Positions 44,752 through 54,200 of a DNA stretch of 64,000 bases are shown here, piece by piece. Both the position numbers and the translations under genes were made by a program. The notes beneath the pieces are model-generated. The model ran no database searches, was not told where the DNA came from, and saw nothing but the letters and a program-made list of their open reading frames with translations. The stretch lies in NCBI GenBank assembly GCA_022865305.1, contig JALHSP010000043.1, forward strand, positions 124,001 through 188,000, in the 5' to 3' direction. The stretch is from Bacteroidales bacterium (lineage in GTDB: Bacteria > Bacteroidota > Bacteroidia > Bacteroidales > VadinHA17). The stretch's first letter is position 1; every line of letters starts with the position of its first letter.

Positions 44752-45546
44752 TCAGTAATTCAATTCATCCCTGAATTCTTTCTCGAGTAATTGGCTGATT
44801 ATACTGTCAGGGATTATTTTCCCTATAAAAAGGAGGAACCTGTTTATGAAAAGCGGTATAAATATCCTCTTTCCTTTTTCTGCATTATCCAGAGTAAGCT
44901 TTGCCAGCCTACCGGGGGTTATCGTTACCAGCTTAGCCCAGCGCTTATGAGTACGGATTCTTTGAGTACTTAATGTATTGCTCTCTATACCATTTGGACA
45001 AACTACAGTTACCCGGATTCCTGAACCTTCAAGTTCTTTTGCCAGACTTTTTGAGAAGCTCAGGACAAATGCTTTTGTAGCAGAATATACGCTTTTATAT
45101 GGTACAGGGAGAAATCCTGCCATACTGCATATATTAATAATTTTGCTTTCAGGGCATTGCCTTAACAATGGAATAAAGTATCTCGTAAGTAAAGTCAAAG
45201 CCCTTACATTTAACATAATTCTAAGATCGCTGTATTCGGGATTTGATTTTTCAAATATTGTCGTTCCGGTAATGCCGGCATTATTAATCAGGCTATTAAC
45301 TTTAATGTTCTGATTCTTACACCATTCATAAACACTCCTGGGTGCCTCGATACCGGTGAGATCGATTGCAAAGTATCTTACTTCAATATTAAATTTTGAT
45401 TTTATTTCATTCGCAGTCTGCTCCAGTTCAGGGCCTGGTAAAGCCACCAGTAACATATTCATTCCACGGCTTGCACATTCCAGGGCAAGTGACTTTCCTA
45501 TTCCTGAACTGCTTCCTGTGATAAGAGTATAATATTGTTCCACCAT
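44752..45546 (-). CDS. Classical short-chain dehydrogenase/reductase
   Basis: This 264-residue SDR from ATG 45546 has the cofactor motif TGSSSGIGKSLALECASRG, NNAG as INNAGITGT, catalytic Ser in NICSMAGFLP and YSATKAFVLS (Tyr-x3-Lys). A ten-codon upstream extension is possible, but AAAGGA lies 6 bases before ATG 45546. The C-terminal 50 residues (LFINRFLLFIGKIIPDSIISQLL) are hydrophobic, suggesting membrane association as in long-chain acyl or 3-ketosphinganine-type reductases. It is the first gene of a two-gene operon with the extended SDR. Confidence 0.85.
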   Translation of the reverse strand: MVEQYYTLITGSSSGIGKSLALECASRGMNMLLVALPGPELEQTANEIKSKFNIEVRYFAIDLTGIEAPRSVYEWCKNQNIKVNSLINNAGITGTTIFEKSNPEYSDLRIMLNVRALTLLTRYFIPLLRQCPESKIINICSMAGFLPVPYKSVYSATKAFVLSFSKSLAKELEGSGIRVTVVCPNGIESNTLSTQRIRTHKRWAKLVTITPGRLAKLTLDNAEKGKRIFIPLFINRFLLFIGKIIPDSIISQLLEKEFRDELNY

Positions 45547-45602
45547 AGGTCCTTTTATTTGTAAATATACAAACATCTCTTAATAGCCATTTGTGTTTTT
45601 AT

Positions 45603-45610
45603 TATATTTG
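45603..45610 (+). promoter_or_regulatory. Bacteroidota -7 box for the MDR dehydrogenase gene
   Basis: TATATTTG matches TAnnTTTG exactly and lies about 40 bases before the start codon. A small hairpin GCCTC-TTAAT-GAGGC (45618-45632) occupies the leader. Confidence 0.5.
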
Positions 45611-45650
45611 TCTGCAAGCCTCTTAATGAGGCATAAATTTTCATTCTGTT

Positions 45651-46682
45651 ATGAAAGCCCTCGTACTTGAAAAATACAATCAGCTGGTTTATAAGGATGT
45701 TCCTGATCCTGAAATAAACACCAATGAGGTTCTGGTGCAGGTAAAAGCCTGTGGAATATGCGGATCTGATGTTCACGGACTTGACGGCAGCACAGGACGA
45801 AGGATCCCTCCGCTGATAATGGGACATGAAGCTTCAGGAGTTATTATTCAAACAGGTTCTGATGTTAAAGACTGGAAATCCGGAGACAGGGTGACATTTG
45901 ACTCAACTGTCTATCATCTGAATGACTGGTTTACGCTAAGGGGATTGTACAATCTCAGCGACAATCGGGAAGTACTTGGAGTATCTCCCGGAACATACAA
46001 AAGGAACGGGGCTTTTGCTGAATATATATCAATTCCACAGCATATTCTGTATAAGATACCTGATAACGTCTCTTTTGAACAGGCAGCAATGGTTGAAGCG
46101 GTTGCAGTGGCTCTTCACAGTATAAATATTTCCGGAATTCGGTCCGGAAATTCATGTATTGTTGTGGGAGCCGGTATGATCGGTATCTTTCTGATTAAAC
46201 TGCTAAAGATATCCGGTGCATCCTGCATTATTGCCGTTGATATAAATGAGAAACGTCTGATGAAAGCAAAAAATACCGGTGCTGATTATACTTTCCTTTC
46301 AGATGAAGGAAGTCTTTCTGAGAAGATAAAAGACCTTACAGGAAAACGTGGCGCAGATATCTCTTTTGAAGCGGTCGGTAAAAATGAATCTGTCAGAACA
46401 GCAATAGAGAATGTCAGAAGAGGAGGTAAGGTTGTCCTTGTGGGAAATATCTCGCCAACAGTCGATTTCCCTCTACAGAAAGTAGTTACAGGTGAATTGA
46501 AAGTCCTTGGAAGCTGTGCTATATGCGGAGAATATGAGGCTGTTCTTAATTACATGAAAATGGGCAAAGTAACGGTTGATGACCAGATATCTGCAATTGT
46601 TCCCCTTTCCGAAGGTGCTCAATGGTTTAAAAAGCTATCTGATAATGAGGGGGATATTGATAAAGTGATACTCGTTCCTTAA
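45651..46682 (+). CDS. Zinc-type alcohol dehydrogenase (MDR) without structural-zinc cysteines
   Basis: This 343-residue medium-chain dehydrogenase of the sorbitol/galactitol-phosphate/threonine dehydrogenase group should oxidise a polyol or sugar alcohol with NAD. The catalytic zinc ligands are visible: Cys in ACGICGSDVHGLDG and His-Glu in MGHEASGV. The Rossmann motif is VVGAGMIGIFLIKLL. The lobe that normally carries four structural-zinc Cys reads DSTVYHLNDWFTLRGLYNLS: His, Asp, Thr and Ser stand where Cys is expected. The rest of the lobe is well kept. It is followed by an oxidoreductase gene 13 bp later and a GntP permease, in an apparent three-gene operon. Confidence 0.88.
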   Translation: MKALVLEKYNQLVYKDVPDPEINTNEVLVQVKACGICGSDVHGLDGSTGRRIPPLIMGHEASGVIIQTGSDVKDWKSGDRVTFDSTVYHLNDWFTLRGLYNLSDNREVLGVSPGTYKRNGAFAEYISIPQHILYKIPDNVSFEQAAMVEAVAVALHSINISGIRSGNSCIVVGAGMIGIFLIKLLKISGASCIIAVDINEKRLMKAKNTGADYTFLSDEGSLSEKIKDLTGKRGADISFEAVGKNESVRTAIENVRRGGKVVLVGNISPTVDFPLQKVVTGELKVLGSCAICGEYEAVLNYMKMGKVTVDDQISAIVPLSEGAQWFKKLSDNEGDIDKVILVP

Positions 46683-46695
46683 TTTTATTAATCCA

Positions 46696-47832
46696 ATGCC
46701 GGAAAGAAAATATAATATTTCGATAGCAGGTTGTGGTAAAGTAGCGCACCTTCACGCCAGGGCAATTAGTAATATCCCAAACGCACGTCTGTCAGGTGTC
46801 TGGAGCAGAACTCCAAAGACGGCAAAAGAATTTGCCAGCCAGTATAAAACCAGGCCATATTCTGATATCAGCCAGATGGTTTTAGAAAATGAATCTGACC
46901 TTGTAATAGTCTGTACACCCCATCCTTTTCACAGGCAGCCGGCAATTGAAGCAGCAGAAGCCGGAGCTAATGTCCTGGTAGAGAAGCCACTGGCTTCTGA
47001 TCTGAAGGATTGTGATGCAATTATCAATGCCTGCAAGCTAAGGTATGGTAAGCTGGGGGTGATCAGCCAGAGAAGATGGTATTCGCCTGTAAAAAGAGTC
47101 AGGGAGGCAATTGAAGCCGGGAAGATCGGTAAGCCTGTTCTAGCAACAGTTTCTTTGCTTGGATGGCGCGATAAGGCTTATTATGATGCAGATGCATGGC
47201 GCGGAACATGGCAGATGGAAGGAGGAGGAGTTCTTGTAAACCAGTCACCTCACCAGTTGGATATCCTTCTCTGGTTAATGGGCGATGTTGATGAAGTTTA
47301 CGGTATATGGAGAAACCTTAACCATCCTTATATAGAGGTGGATGATACTGCTGTTGCCATTGTTAAGTTTAAAAGCGGCGCTATCGGAAACATCCTCGTC
47401 AGTAATTCACAAAAACCCGGGATCTATGGAAAGGTTCATGTACATGGCGAGAACGGGGCTTCTGTCGGGGTACAGACTGATGGCGGAGCAATGTTCATTG
47501 CCGGCAGTACCGGTGTTGCGGAACCACCGGTAAATGACCTCTGGACAGTACCTGGTGAAGAGAATTTACTTAAGAAATGGATAAAAGAGGATTCTGAGAT
47601 TTTCAACAGCTGCGATCCGACTGTTTATTACATGCAATGCCAGATAGAGGATTTTATTGATGCTATAAGGAATGACAGGGAACCAGCAGTTACGGGAGAA
47701 GCGGGTCGGAAAACCGTTGAACTTTTCACTGCAATATACCAATCAACCCGGAATAATGCACCGGTCAAATTTCCTCTTAAACATGAACCTGGCCTCGATG
47801 GACGCCAGAAATTTATAACCAGTAACAAGTAA
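46696..47832 (+). CDS. Gfo/Idh/MocA family oxidoreductase (cytosolic)
   Basis: This 378-residue NAD(P)-dependent dehydrogenase of sugars or inositols has the Rossmann motif ISIAGCGKVAHLHARAIS, catalytic block NVLVEKPLASD (Glu-Lys-Pro) and WQMEGGGVLVNQSPHQLD in the substrate domain (His as general acid). There is no export signal, unlike the relative at 20580. It sits between the MDR dehydrogenase and a GntP permease, implying joint oxidation of an imported sugar acid or polyol. Substrate unknown. Confidence 0.9.
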   Translation: MPERKYNISIAGCGKVAHLHARAISNIPNARLSGVWSRTPKTAKEFASQYKTRPYSDISQMVLENESDLVIVCTPHPFHRQPAIEAAEAGANVLVEKPLASDLKDCDAIINACKLRYGKLGVISQRRWYSPVKRVREAIEAGKIGKPVLATVSLLGWRDKAYYDADAWRGTWQMEGGGVLVNQSPHQLDILLWLMGDVDEVYGIWRNLNHPYIEVDDTAVAIVKFKSGAIGNILVSNSQKPGIYGKVHVHGENGASVGVQTDGGAMFIAGSTGVAEPPVNDLWTVPGEENLLKKWIKEDSEIFNSCDPTVYYMQCQIEDFIDAIRNDREPAVTGEAGRKTVELFTAIYQSTRNNAPVKFPLKHEPGLDGRQKFITSNK

Positions 47833-47884
47833 CAAGCAACAAGAAGCCAAAATTCAATAAACAAAAAACCTTATTAATTATTCT

Positions 47885-49201
47885 ATGCCACTCCTCATTG
47901 TAGTTCTGGGAATTTGTTTACTTCTATTACTGATCTTAGTATTTAAGTTCGATTCGTTTGTGTCCTTTGTGATTGTTTCTCTTCTGGTTGCAATTGCCGA
48001 AGGTATGCCAATTGGCGAAGCAGTCCTCTCAATTGAAAAAGGATTAGGCAATACAATGGGATTTATTATCATGATCCTCTGTTTCGGGGCAATGCTTGGC
48101 AAAATGGTATCTGAAAGCGGGGCAGCCCAGAGAATTACAACAAAGCTTGTTGAAGCTTTTGGCAAGAAATATATACAATGGGCGCTGATGCTGACAGGAT
48201 TTATTATAGGTATTTCCCTGTTTTATGATGTTGCATTTTTCATTGTGATGCCGCTTATATTTACTGTTGCTGCTACCGCACGTCTTCCTTTGCTTTATGT
48301 TGGTCTTCCCATGCTTGCGGCCTTATCTGTTACCCATGGCTATCTGCCACCACATCCTGCTCCTACGGCAATTACTGCAATGTTCAATGCCGATCTGGGA
48401 AAAACAATGGTTTATGGAATAATTGTAGCAATACCTGCAATAATAATTTCAGGACCGTTCTTATCAAGAACACTGAGTAAAATTGATGCCAGACCATTGC
48501 AGGAATTTATCAGTAGTAAACCACTGAATGACGAAGCTCTGCCTGGTTTCTGGGTAAGTTTCTTTACTGCTTTGTTACCGGTAATTTTAATCGGCTTTTC
48601 GACTATTGCGGGATTTTTTATGGCAGATGAAAACATTATCAGAAAAGTGCTTGGATATGTAGGAAATCCGGTTATTGCAATGCTGATTTCAGTATTGGTT
48701 GCTGTTTATACTCTCGGTTTGGCAAGGGGAAGAAAAATAGCTGACATAATGAAATCACTAACTCATTCTGTTGTTAGTTTAACAGTTATAATGCTATTGA
48801 TCGCCGGTGCCGGTGCATTGAAACAGGTTCTTATTGATAGCGGTGTGAGTAAATATATTGGGGAATTACTGAGTAATTCAACTCTTTCTCCTTTGTTTCT
48901 GGGGTGGCTAATAGCAACAATCTTGCGTTTTTGTGTTGGTTCTGCAACAGTTGCCGGAGTTACAGCTGCGGGAATTGTTCTGCCGTTAGTGACGGCTACC
49001 GGAGTAAAACCTGAGTTAATGGTACTGGCCATTGGTTCTGGGAGCTTGATGCTTGGACATGTGAATGATGGAGGATTCTGGCTCTTTAAAGAATATTTCA
49101 ATCTAAGCATTAAAGACACATTAAGATCCTGGACTATCATGGAAACATCGATCGGTGTATCCGGATTAATTGGTGTTATGGTATTGAGTCTTTTTGTTTA
49201 A
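47885..49201 (+). CDS. GntP-family permease (second copy, divergent)
   Basis: This 438-residue transporter is of the gluconate:H+ symporter family. Diagnostic blocks: GLGNTMGFIIMILCFGAMLG, FYDVAFFIVMPLIF, YLPPHPAPTAITAMF, CVGSATVAGVTAAGIV and GSGSLMLGHVNDGGFW. Many GntT/GntP proteins of gluconate, L-idonate or D-serine type have the YLPPHP signature, which the first copy carries as LIPPHP. It lies 52 bp after the Gfo/Idh/MocA gene and is probably co-transcribed with it. The two permeases in this region differ too much to be a recent duplication and likely carry different sugar acids. Confidence 0.92.
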   Translation: MPLLIVVLGICLLLLLILVFKFDSFVSFVIVSLLVAIAEGMPIGEAVLSIEKGLGNTMGFIIMILCFGAMLGKMVSESGAAQRITTKLVEAFGKKYIQWALMLTGFIIGISLFYDVAFFIVMPLIFTVAATARLPLLYVGLPMLAALSVTHGYLPPHPAPTAITAMFNADLGKTMVYGIIVAIPAIIISGPFLSRTLSKIDARPLQEFISSKPLNDEALPGFWVSFFTALLPVILIGFSTIAGFFMADENIIRKVLGYVGNPVIAMLISVLVAVYTLGLARGRKIADIMKSLTHSVVSLTVIMLLIAGAGALKQVLIDSGVSKYIGELLSNSTLSPLFLGWLIATILRFCVGSATVAGVTAAGIVLPLVTATGVKPELMVLAIGSGSLMLGHVNDGGFWLFKEYFNLSIKDTLRSWTIMETSIGVSGLIGVMVLSLFV

Positions 49202-49357
49202 TAAGAAAGTCACTTATTCAATCCTTCAGGTCTATTCATCACTACTCCATTTTTTCATCTGACTTTAACTTCCGGTTTTTTCTTTAAACCATTTTTAGGC
49301 TTGTTTTTCAAAATTTCTTGTAATTTTAACCTCCTGAAAATTGGGGAAGTCAAACTG

Positions 49358-52300
49358 ATGAAGAGTCTATTTTCATTATTTTATATCTTGTTTATCCCGG
49401 CAGCACTTATCGCACAGGAAGGTGCCCCGCTTCTTACACACTATACGCAAAGCAGGGAAATCGAAAACCAAAGCTGGGCAATATGCCAGGATGAGAATAA
49501 TGTAATGTTGTTCGCCTACCGCAAAGGGATACTTACATTCGACGGTAAGGAGTGGCTTGTAACCAGAATTCCGACAATACCTTATTCAATGCAGAGGAAT
49601 CCCGGAGATGGCAGGATATATATAGGGGGAGATAATGATTTCGGATACCTCGAAAAAGAAAGGATAGGATCATACAAATTCATTTCATTGTCTGATAATT
49701 CTACAGGATTAGGTGTCATTACAAAAATCATTTTCAGCGATTCTCTCGTGTGGTTCTACGGAGAGCAGTCAATCAGCCGGTATAATATTGGAACTAATAC
49801 AATGGAACTCCGTTTGGATTCAAAACCCGGAAGTCCTTTCACAGGCATGCTTGTGGCTCCAAAAAATACATTTATTAATGTAATGGATAAAGGTCTTTTC
49901 AGGCTTGAAAGTGACACTCTTTTCCCGATAGTAACAGGATATCTTACAGAAAAAACCGATGTTTTATTTTCTCTTCCTTATGACAGGGATCTTGTACTTG
50001 TTGGTATGAGTGACGGTACTTTAGCTCTTTTTGATGGAATAAAATATTATGAATACAAGATTAAGGATGAAGGTTATTTAAGGGAGAATATTTTATCGGA
50101 AGGAATAACTGTGGGTGACAGCGCGTATGCTTTCTCAACTCTTGAAGGCGGAGCCCTCGTCATTGATAAAATGAGTGGGGGTATAATTTATACTGTTAAT
50201 AATCAAAATGAATTGCCTGATGATGAGGTGTTTGCAATTGGTCTGGATAATAACGGTGGTTTATGGCTTTCTCATCAGTACGGACTCACCCGGGCAGACC
50301 TGAACCTGCCTGTCAGCAATTACACTATTTTTCCGGGGCTGAAAGGTAACCTTACATCTTCCCTGCAATATAATAATGAACTTTATGTAGCAACAAGCGA
50401 AGGTGTCTACTATCTGACGGAAGTGAAGAATTATTCTGAGGTCGAAATACTGATAAGAAATAAGCCTGTAGTTGCCTCACCTGCCTCAGCAATACCACCC
50501 GGGGATTTACCGGAAACCCAGAAAAGTAGAAAGAATATCTTTACACGGATATTCGGGAGAAGGACAGTTCAGGAACCAACCGAACCGGCTGTTATGCCTC
50601 AGCAAACAGTACCCAGGGAACAGTATACACGTAAAACTATCAGCAAACTTAAATCGATTAACTATATCTATAAGAAAGTCAACGGATTAAATGAGAAATG
50701 CAGGCAGCTGGTTAACACGGAAAATGGAATTCTTGCTGCAACAAATAAGGGGCTATTCATAATAAATGATCATAAAGCTACTGTGGTAACAGATAAAAGG
50801 TATATTAATTTTATAAGCTGGGAACCTGCTGAAGGAAAGTACTATGTCGCTGCAAATGACGGGTACTTCTCTGTTAAGTATGCGAATGGTATATGGTCAA
50901 CTGAACTTATTGATCCCGGATACTACAATCCTGTCTATTCAATAATTGCGGCAGACGAATATACCCTGTGGCTGGGAGGCGATAATGCAATTTACCGGAC
51001 AATTTCAGATCCCGACAGGGTAATGATTAAATATACAACATACACTATTGATACTGATTTCCCTCAACGTTATGTACTTGATATAATTAATGATTCTGTT
51101 TTTCTTTTTACCGAGTCAGGTATATATTATTATGAAAGCAGGTCAAACGGATTTTTATCTTACACAACAGAGAAGGCTTTGCAATCCTCTAAAAGAGATT
51201 ATATTTATCCTCTTTCCAACCAGCCTTTGGTGATGCGGGATGAGGAATGGATTTGTTTAGGCTCCGAAAGGAATATTACTAAGAGGGAATTATCATTACT
51301 TAAAATCTTTGATGATATTGTTTCTGTGTCGACGGAAGATGATAATATCTGTGTAATAGATGGACTTAACCGTTTATTCAACATTAATCGTAAAAAATCA
51401 TCAAAGATTAATCCTGCAAATGATGTATTTATAAAAAGTATTTCCAATGAAAAAGGAACTAATTTCGATCTGACCGATATTGAATTTGAAAGGGGAGATA
51501 ATTTAATCCGGTTCGACATTATAGCTCCGGGTTATCTGAAACAAAATACAACCCAGTATCAGTATTACATTAATAAAGTAATGACAGGATGGTCAACATG
51601 GTCAACAGAGACTGGTGGCGCAAAGACAATACCAAAGCCTGGTGACTATGTCCTTCAGGTGCGTGCTAAGGATCTGTGGGGAAATATTGGCAAACCAAAA
51701 TCGGTGAAATTCACGATAAAATCTCCTTTCATCCAGACACCTTTGTTTTATGTACTTACAAGCCTTACCTTCATTTCTATCGTTATTTTCATTATACTCT
51801 TCAGGGAACGACAGCTTCGGATTAAAAACAAGTTACTGGAAGAAAGAGTAAGTGAAAGAACTGCCAGAATTGAAGCGCAGAAAGCTGAAATAACATCAAG
51901 CATTGAATATGCCAGCAGGATCCAGATGGCAATGCTTCCCATGGAGGATCATTTCAGGGAAGCTTTTTCCGATTATTTTATTCTTTTTAAACCGAGAGAT
52001 ATTGTAAGCGGTGATTTCTACTGGATCGGAGAAGATGATAAATATATTTTCTTTACCGTGGCCGATTGTACAGGTCATGGTGTACCTGGCGCATTTATGA
52101 GTACGATGGGTATATCAACACTAAACGAAATAATAGCAAATAATCGTAATCTTCAGGCAAATACTGTGCTGAATCTTTTACGGGAAAAAACTAAGACATC
52201 GCTTCATCAGACCGGGAAAGCGGGAGAAGCGAACGACGGGATGGATGTTGCTTTCTGTGTACTGAGCAAGAAGAGAAAAACATTACAGTTTTCTGGTGCC

Positions 52301-52639
52301 TTTAATCCGTTGTTCATTTTTCAGAGAGGAGAATTCAAGGAATATAGAGGCGACAGAATGCCAATAGGCATTCATTACGGAGATGAAGGACCGTTTACTA
52401 ACTATGTTATTAATATCAGCAGAGGAGATACCATTTACATTTTTTCAGATGGATTTACTTCCCAGTTCGGTGGACCTGCAGGTACCAAATACAAAACATC
52501 AAATCTTAAGAAGCTTCTCAGGGACATCTATTACAGACCAATGGTGGAGCAACGCAATATTCTTGAAAATGAATTTGACAGATGGAAGGGTTCAGAGGAC
52601 CAGGTTGACGATATAACCATTATCGGGATAAGGATTTAA
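49358..52639 (+). CDS. Propeller / Y_Y_Y / transmembrane SpoIIE-type serine phosphatase
   Basis: This sensor phosphatase has 1093 residues counted from ATG 49358, with GGGGAAG ahead and a signal peptide (MKSLFSLFYILFIPAALIAQ). The periplasmic part (about 20-790) consists of two-component-type propeller blades such as GLDNNGGLWLSHQYGLTRAD, a low-complexity linker rich in Pro, Arg and Gln (about residues 375-410) and a Y_Y_Y domain (about 717-777). One transmembrane helix (about 793-815) leads to a coiled coil and a PP2C/SpoIIE domain (about 848-1093) with the metal-binding Asp in SGDFYW and ADCTGHGVPGAFMS. In Bacteroidota this sensor layout is usually fused to a histidine kinase; here the output is dephosphorylation of a serine or threonine, typical of partner switching. 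Confidence 0.88.
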   Translation: MKSLFSLFYILFIPAALIAQEGAPLLTHYTQSREIENQSWAICQDENNVMLFAYRKGILTFDGKEWLVTRIPTIPYSMQRNPGDGRIYIGGDNDFGYLEKERIGSYKFISLSDNSTGLGVITKIIFSDSLVWFYGEQSISRYNIGTNTMELRLDSKPGSPFTGMLVAPKNTFINVMDKGLFRLESDTLFPIVTGYLTEKTDVLFSLPYDRDLVLVGMSDGTLALFDGIKYYEYKIKDEGYLRENILSEGITVGDSAYAFSTLEGGALVIDKMSGGIIYTVNNQNELPDDEVFAIGLDNNGGLWLSHQYGLTRADLNLPVSNYTIFPGLKGNLTSSLQYNNELYVATSEGVYYLTEVKNYSEVEILIRNKPVVASPASAIPPGDLPETQKSRKNIFTRIFGRRTVQEPTEPAVMPQQTVPREQYTRKTISKLKSINYIYKKVNGLNEKCRQLVNTENGILAATNKGLFIINDHKATVVTDKRYINFISWEPAEGKYYVAANDGYFSVKYANGIWSTELIDPGYYNPVYSIIAADEYTLWLGGDNAIYRTISDPDRVMIKYTTYTIDTDFPQRYVLDIINDSVFLFTESGIYYYESRSNGFLSYTTEKALQSSKRDYIYPLSNQPLVMRDEEWICLGSERNITKRELSLLKIFDDIVSVSTEDDNICVIDGLNRLFNINRKKSSKINPANDVFIKSISNEKGTNFDLTDIEFERGDNLIRFDIIAPGYLKQNTTQYQYYINKVMTGWSTWSTETGGAKTIPKPGDYVLQVRAKDLWGNIGKPKSVKFTIKSPFIQTPLFYVLTSLTFISIVIFIILFRERQLRIKNKLLEERVSERTARIEAQKAEITSSIEYASRIQMAMLPMEDHFREAFSDYFILFKPRDIVSGDFYWIGEDDKYIFFTVADCTGHGVPGAFMSTMGISTLNEIIANNRNLQANTVLNLLREKTKTSLHQTGKAGEANDGMDVAFCVLSKKRKTLQFSGAFNPLFIFQRGEFKEYRGDRMPIGIHYGDEGPFTNYVINISRGDTIYIFSDGFTSQFGGPAGTKYKTSNLKKLLRDIYYRPMVEQRNILENEFDRWKGSEDQVDDITIIGIRI

Positions 52640-52760
52640 TCGTATTGATACTCGATTTCATCGGTCTTACAATCCTTAAGCTTTTCAACACCTTCAGCTT
52701 TTTCAGTACTCACAACTCCTTTCCAAAAATCATTATATTTAGAAAAATATTTTGTGAAAT

Positions 52761-54164
52761 ATGAAAATAAAATTTCTAGGTGCAGCACGGGAGGTAACCG
52801 GAAGTAAATTTCTTATAACTACTGATTCAGGTAAAAGGCTTCTTCTTGACTGTGGTATGTTTCAGGGCAAAGGGCTTGAAACGGACGGAATGAACAGAGA
52901 TCTTGGTTTTGATCCTGAAATGATTGATCATGTAATCCTTACCCATGCACATATCGATCATTCCGGGCTTATACCCTATATTTATAAACGAGGATTCAGG
53001 GGATCCATAGTATGTTCGAATGCGACACGCGATCTTTGTTCCATAATGCTTGCTGATTCCGGCTTCATCCATGAGCATGATACTTATACTTTCAATAAAC
53101 GGCGGGCAAAAAAAGGACTTCCACTGGTAACTCCCATCTATACAAAGGAAGATGCTGCTGCCTGTATGAGTCTTTTTATAGGAGTGCCAACAGAAATGAA
53201 TTTCAGAATTCATGAGGATATTAAAGTCAGGTTTACAAGTACCGGGCATATGCTGGGCAGCGGTGTTGCCAACCTGCAGATCATCGAAAATGGACAGATT
53301 AAACGGATCAGTTATACAAGTGATATCGGCCGTCCTGCAAACAGGATACTTACACCACCGGCACCATTTCCGCAGGCAGATATAATTATAACTGAAGCGA
53401 CTTATGGGGACAGGCTTCATCACGATAACCAGGCAGCAGAAGAAGAACTTCTGAAAGTGGTTATCGATACATGTGTAAATAAAGGAGGAAAACTTATTAT
53501 TCCGGCGTTCAGCGTGGGACGTACACAAGAGGTCGTATATACCCTGAATGGTTTTTTCAACCGGGGAAAGCTTCCGAGAACAGATATTTTTGTTGACAGT
53601 CCTCTTGCTGTAAATGCAACAACCGTTTTCCGCATGCATCCTGAATGCTTTAATAAGGAGGTACTTCATGCGATGGAAACCGATTCTGACCCTTTCGGAT
53701 TTAACAGCCTGGTCTATATTACAAAACAGGAAGACTCAAAAAAGCTCAATGATCATAAGAAGCCATGTATAATAATCTCAGCATCAGGCATGATGGAAGC
53801 CGGCCGCATCAAACATCACCTGGCAAACAATATATCCAATCCGAAGAACACAATTCTGGCAGTAGGTTATTGTTCACCTGCTACTCTTGGAGCCAGAATC
53901 CTGAGGGGCGATAAGGAAGTATCAATTCATGGGACAATCTACCCGGTGAATGCCGATATAAGAAAAATTGATGCGTTCAGCGGTCACGGCGATTATACGG
54001 AGATGATAAGCTTTCTGGGATGCCAGGATAAAAGTGCCATTGAAAAAACATTTATTGTTCATGGCGAATATGAAACCCAGAAAAATTATGTTGCTAAACT
54101 GCAGAAAGAAGGATTTAAGAATATCGAAATACCAGCGAAAGGTCAGGAATTCAATGTCCTGTAG
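52761..54164 (+). CDS. MBL-fold beta-CASP ribonuclease-like protein (YSH1/CPSF73 type)
   Basis: This 467-residue metallo-beta-lactamase fold nuclease has the zinc motif HAHIDH (H62, H64, D66, H67), with GMFQGKG ahead. The beta-CASP cap follows (about 200-370) with VDSPLAVNATTVF and IISASGMMEAGRIKHHL. GHGDYTEMISF and the last motif FIVHGEYETQ belong to the RNA-specificity domain. Such bacterial homologues of the eukaryotic mRNA 3'-end endonuclease are thought to process RNA, but a substrate is rarely known. Length is normal. It is monocistronic. Confidence 0.9.
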   Translation: MKIKFLGAAREVTGSKFLITTDSGKRLLLDCGMFQGKGLETDGMNRDLGFDPEMIDHVILTHAHIDHSGLIPYIYKRGFRGSIVCSNATRDLCSIMLADSGFIHEHDTYTFNKRRAKKGLPLVTPIYTKEDAAACMSLFIGVPTEMNFRIHEDIKVRFTSTGHMLGSGVANLQIIENGQIKRISYTSDIGRPANRILTPPAPFPQADIIITEATYGDRLHHDNQAAEEELLKVVIDTCVNKGGKLIIPAFSVGRTQEVVYTLNGFFNRGKLPRTDIFVDSPLAVNATTVFRMHPECFNKEVLHAMETDSDPFGFNSLVYITKQEDSKKLNDHKKPCIIISASGMMEAGRIKHHLANNISNPKNTILAVGYCSPATLGARILRGDKEVSIHGTIYPVNADIRKIDAFSGHGDYTEMISFLGCQDKSAIEKTFIVHGEYETQKNYVAKLQKEGFKNIEIPAKGQEFNVL

Positions 54165-54200
54165 CCTTTATCTGTGAATCAGGTTATTAATAAATATGTC

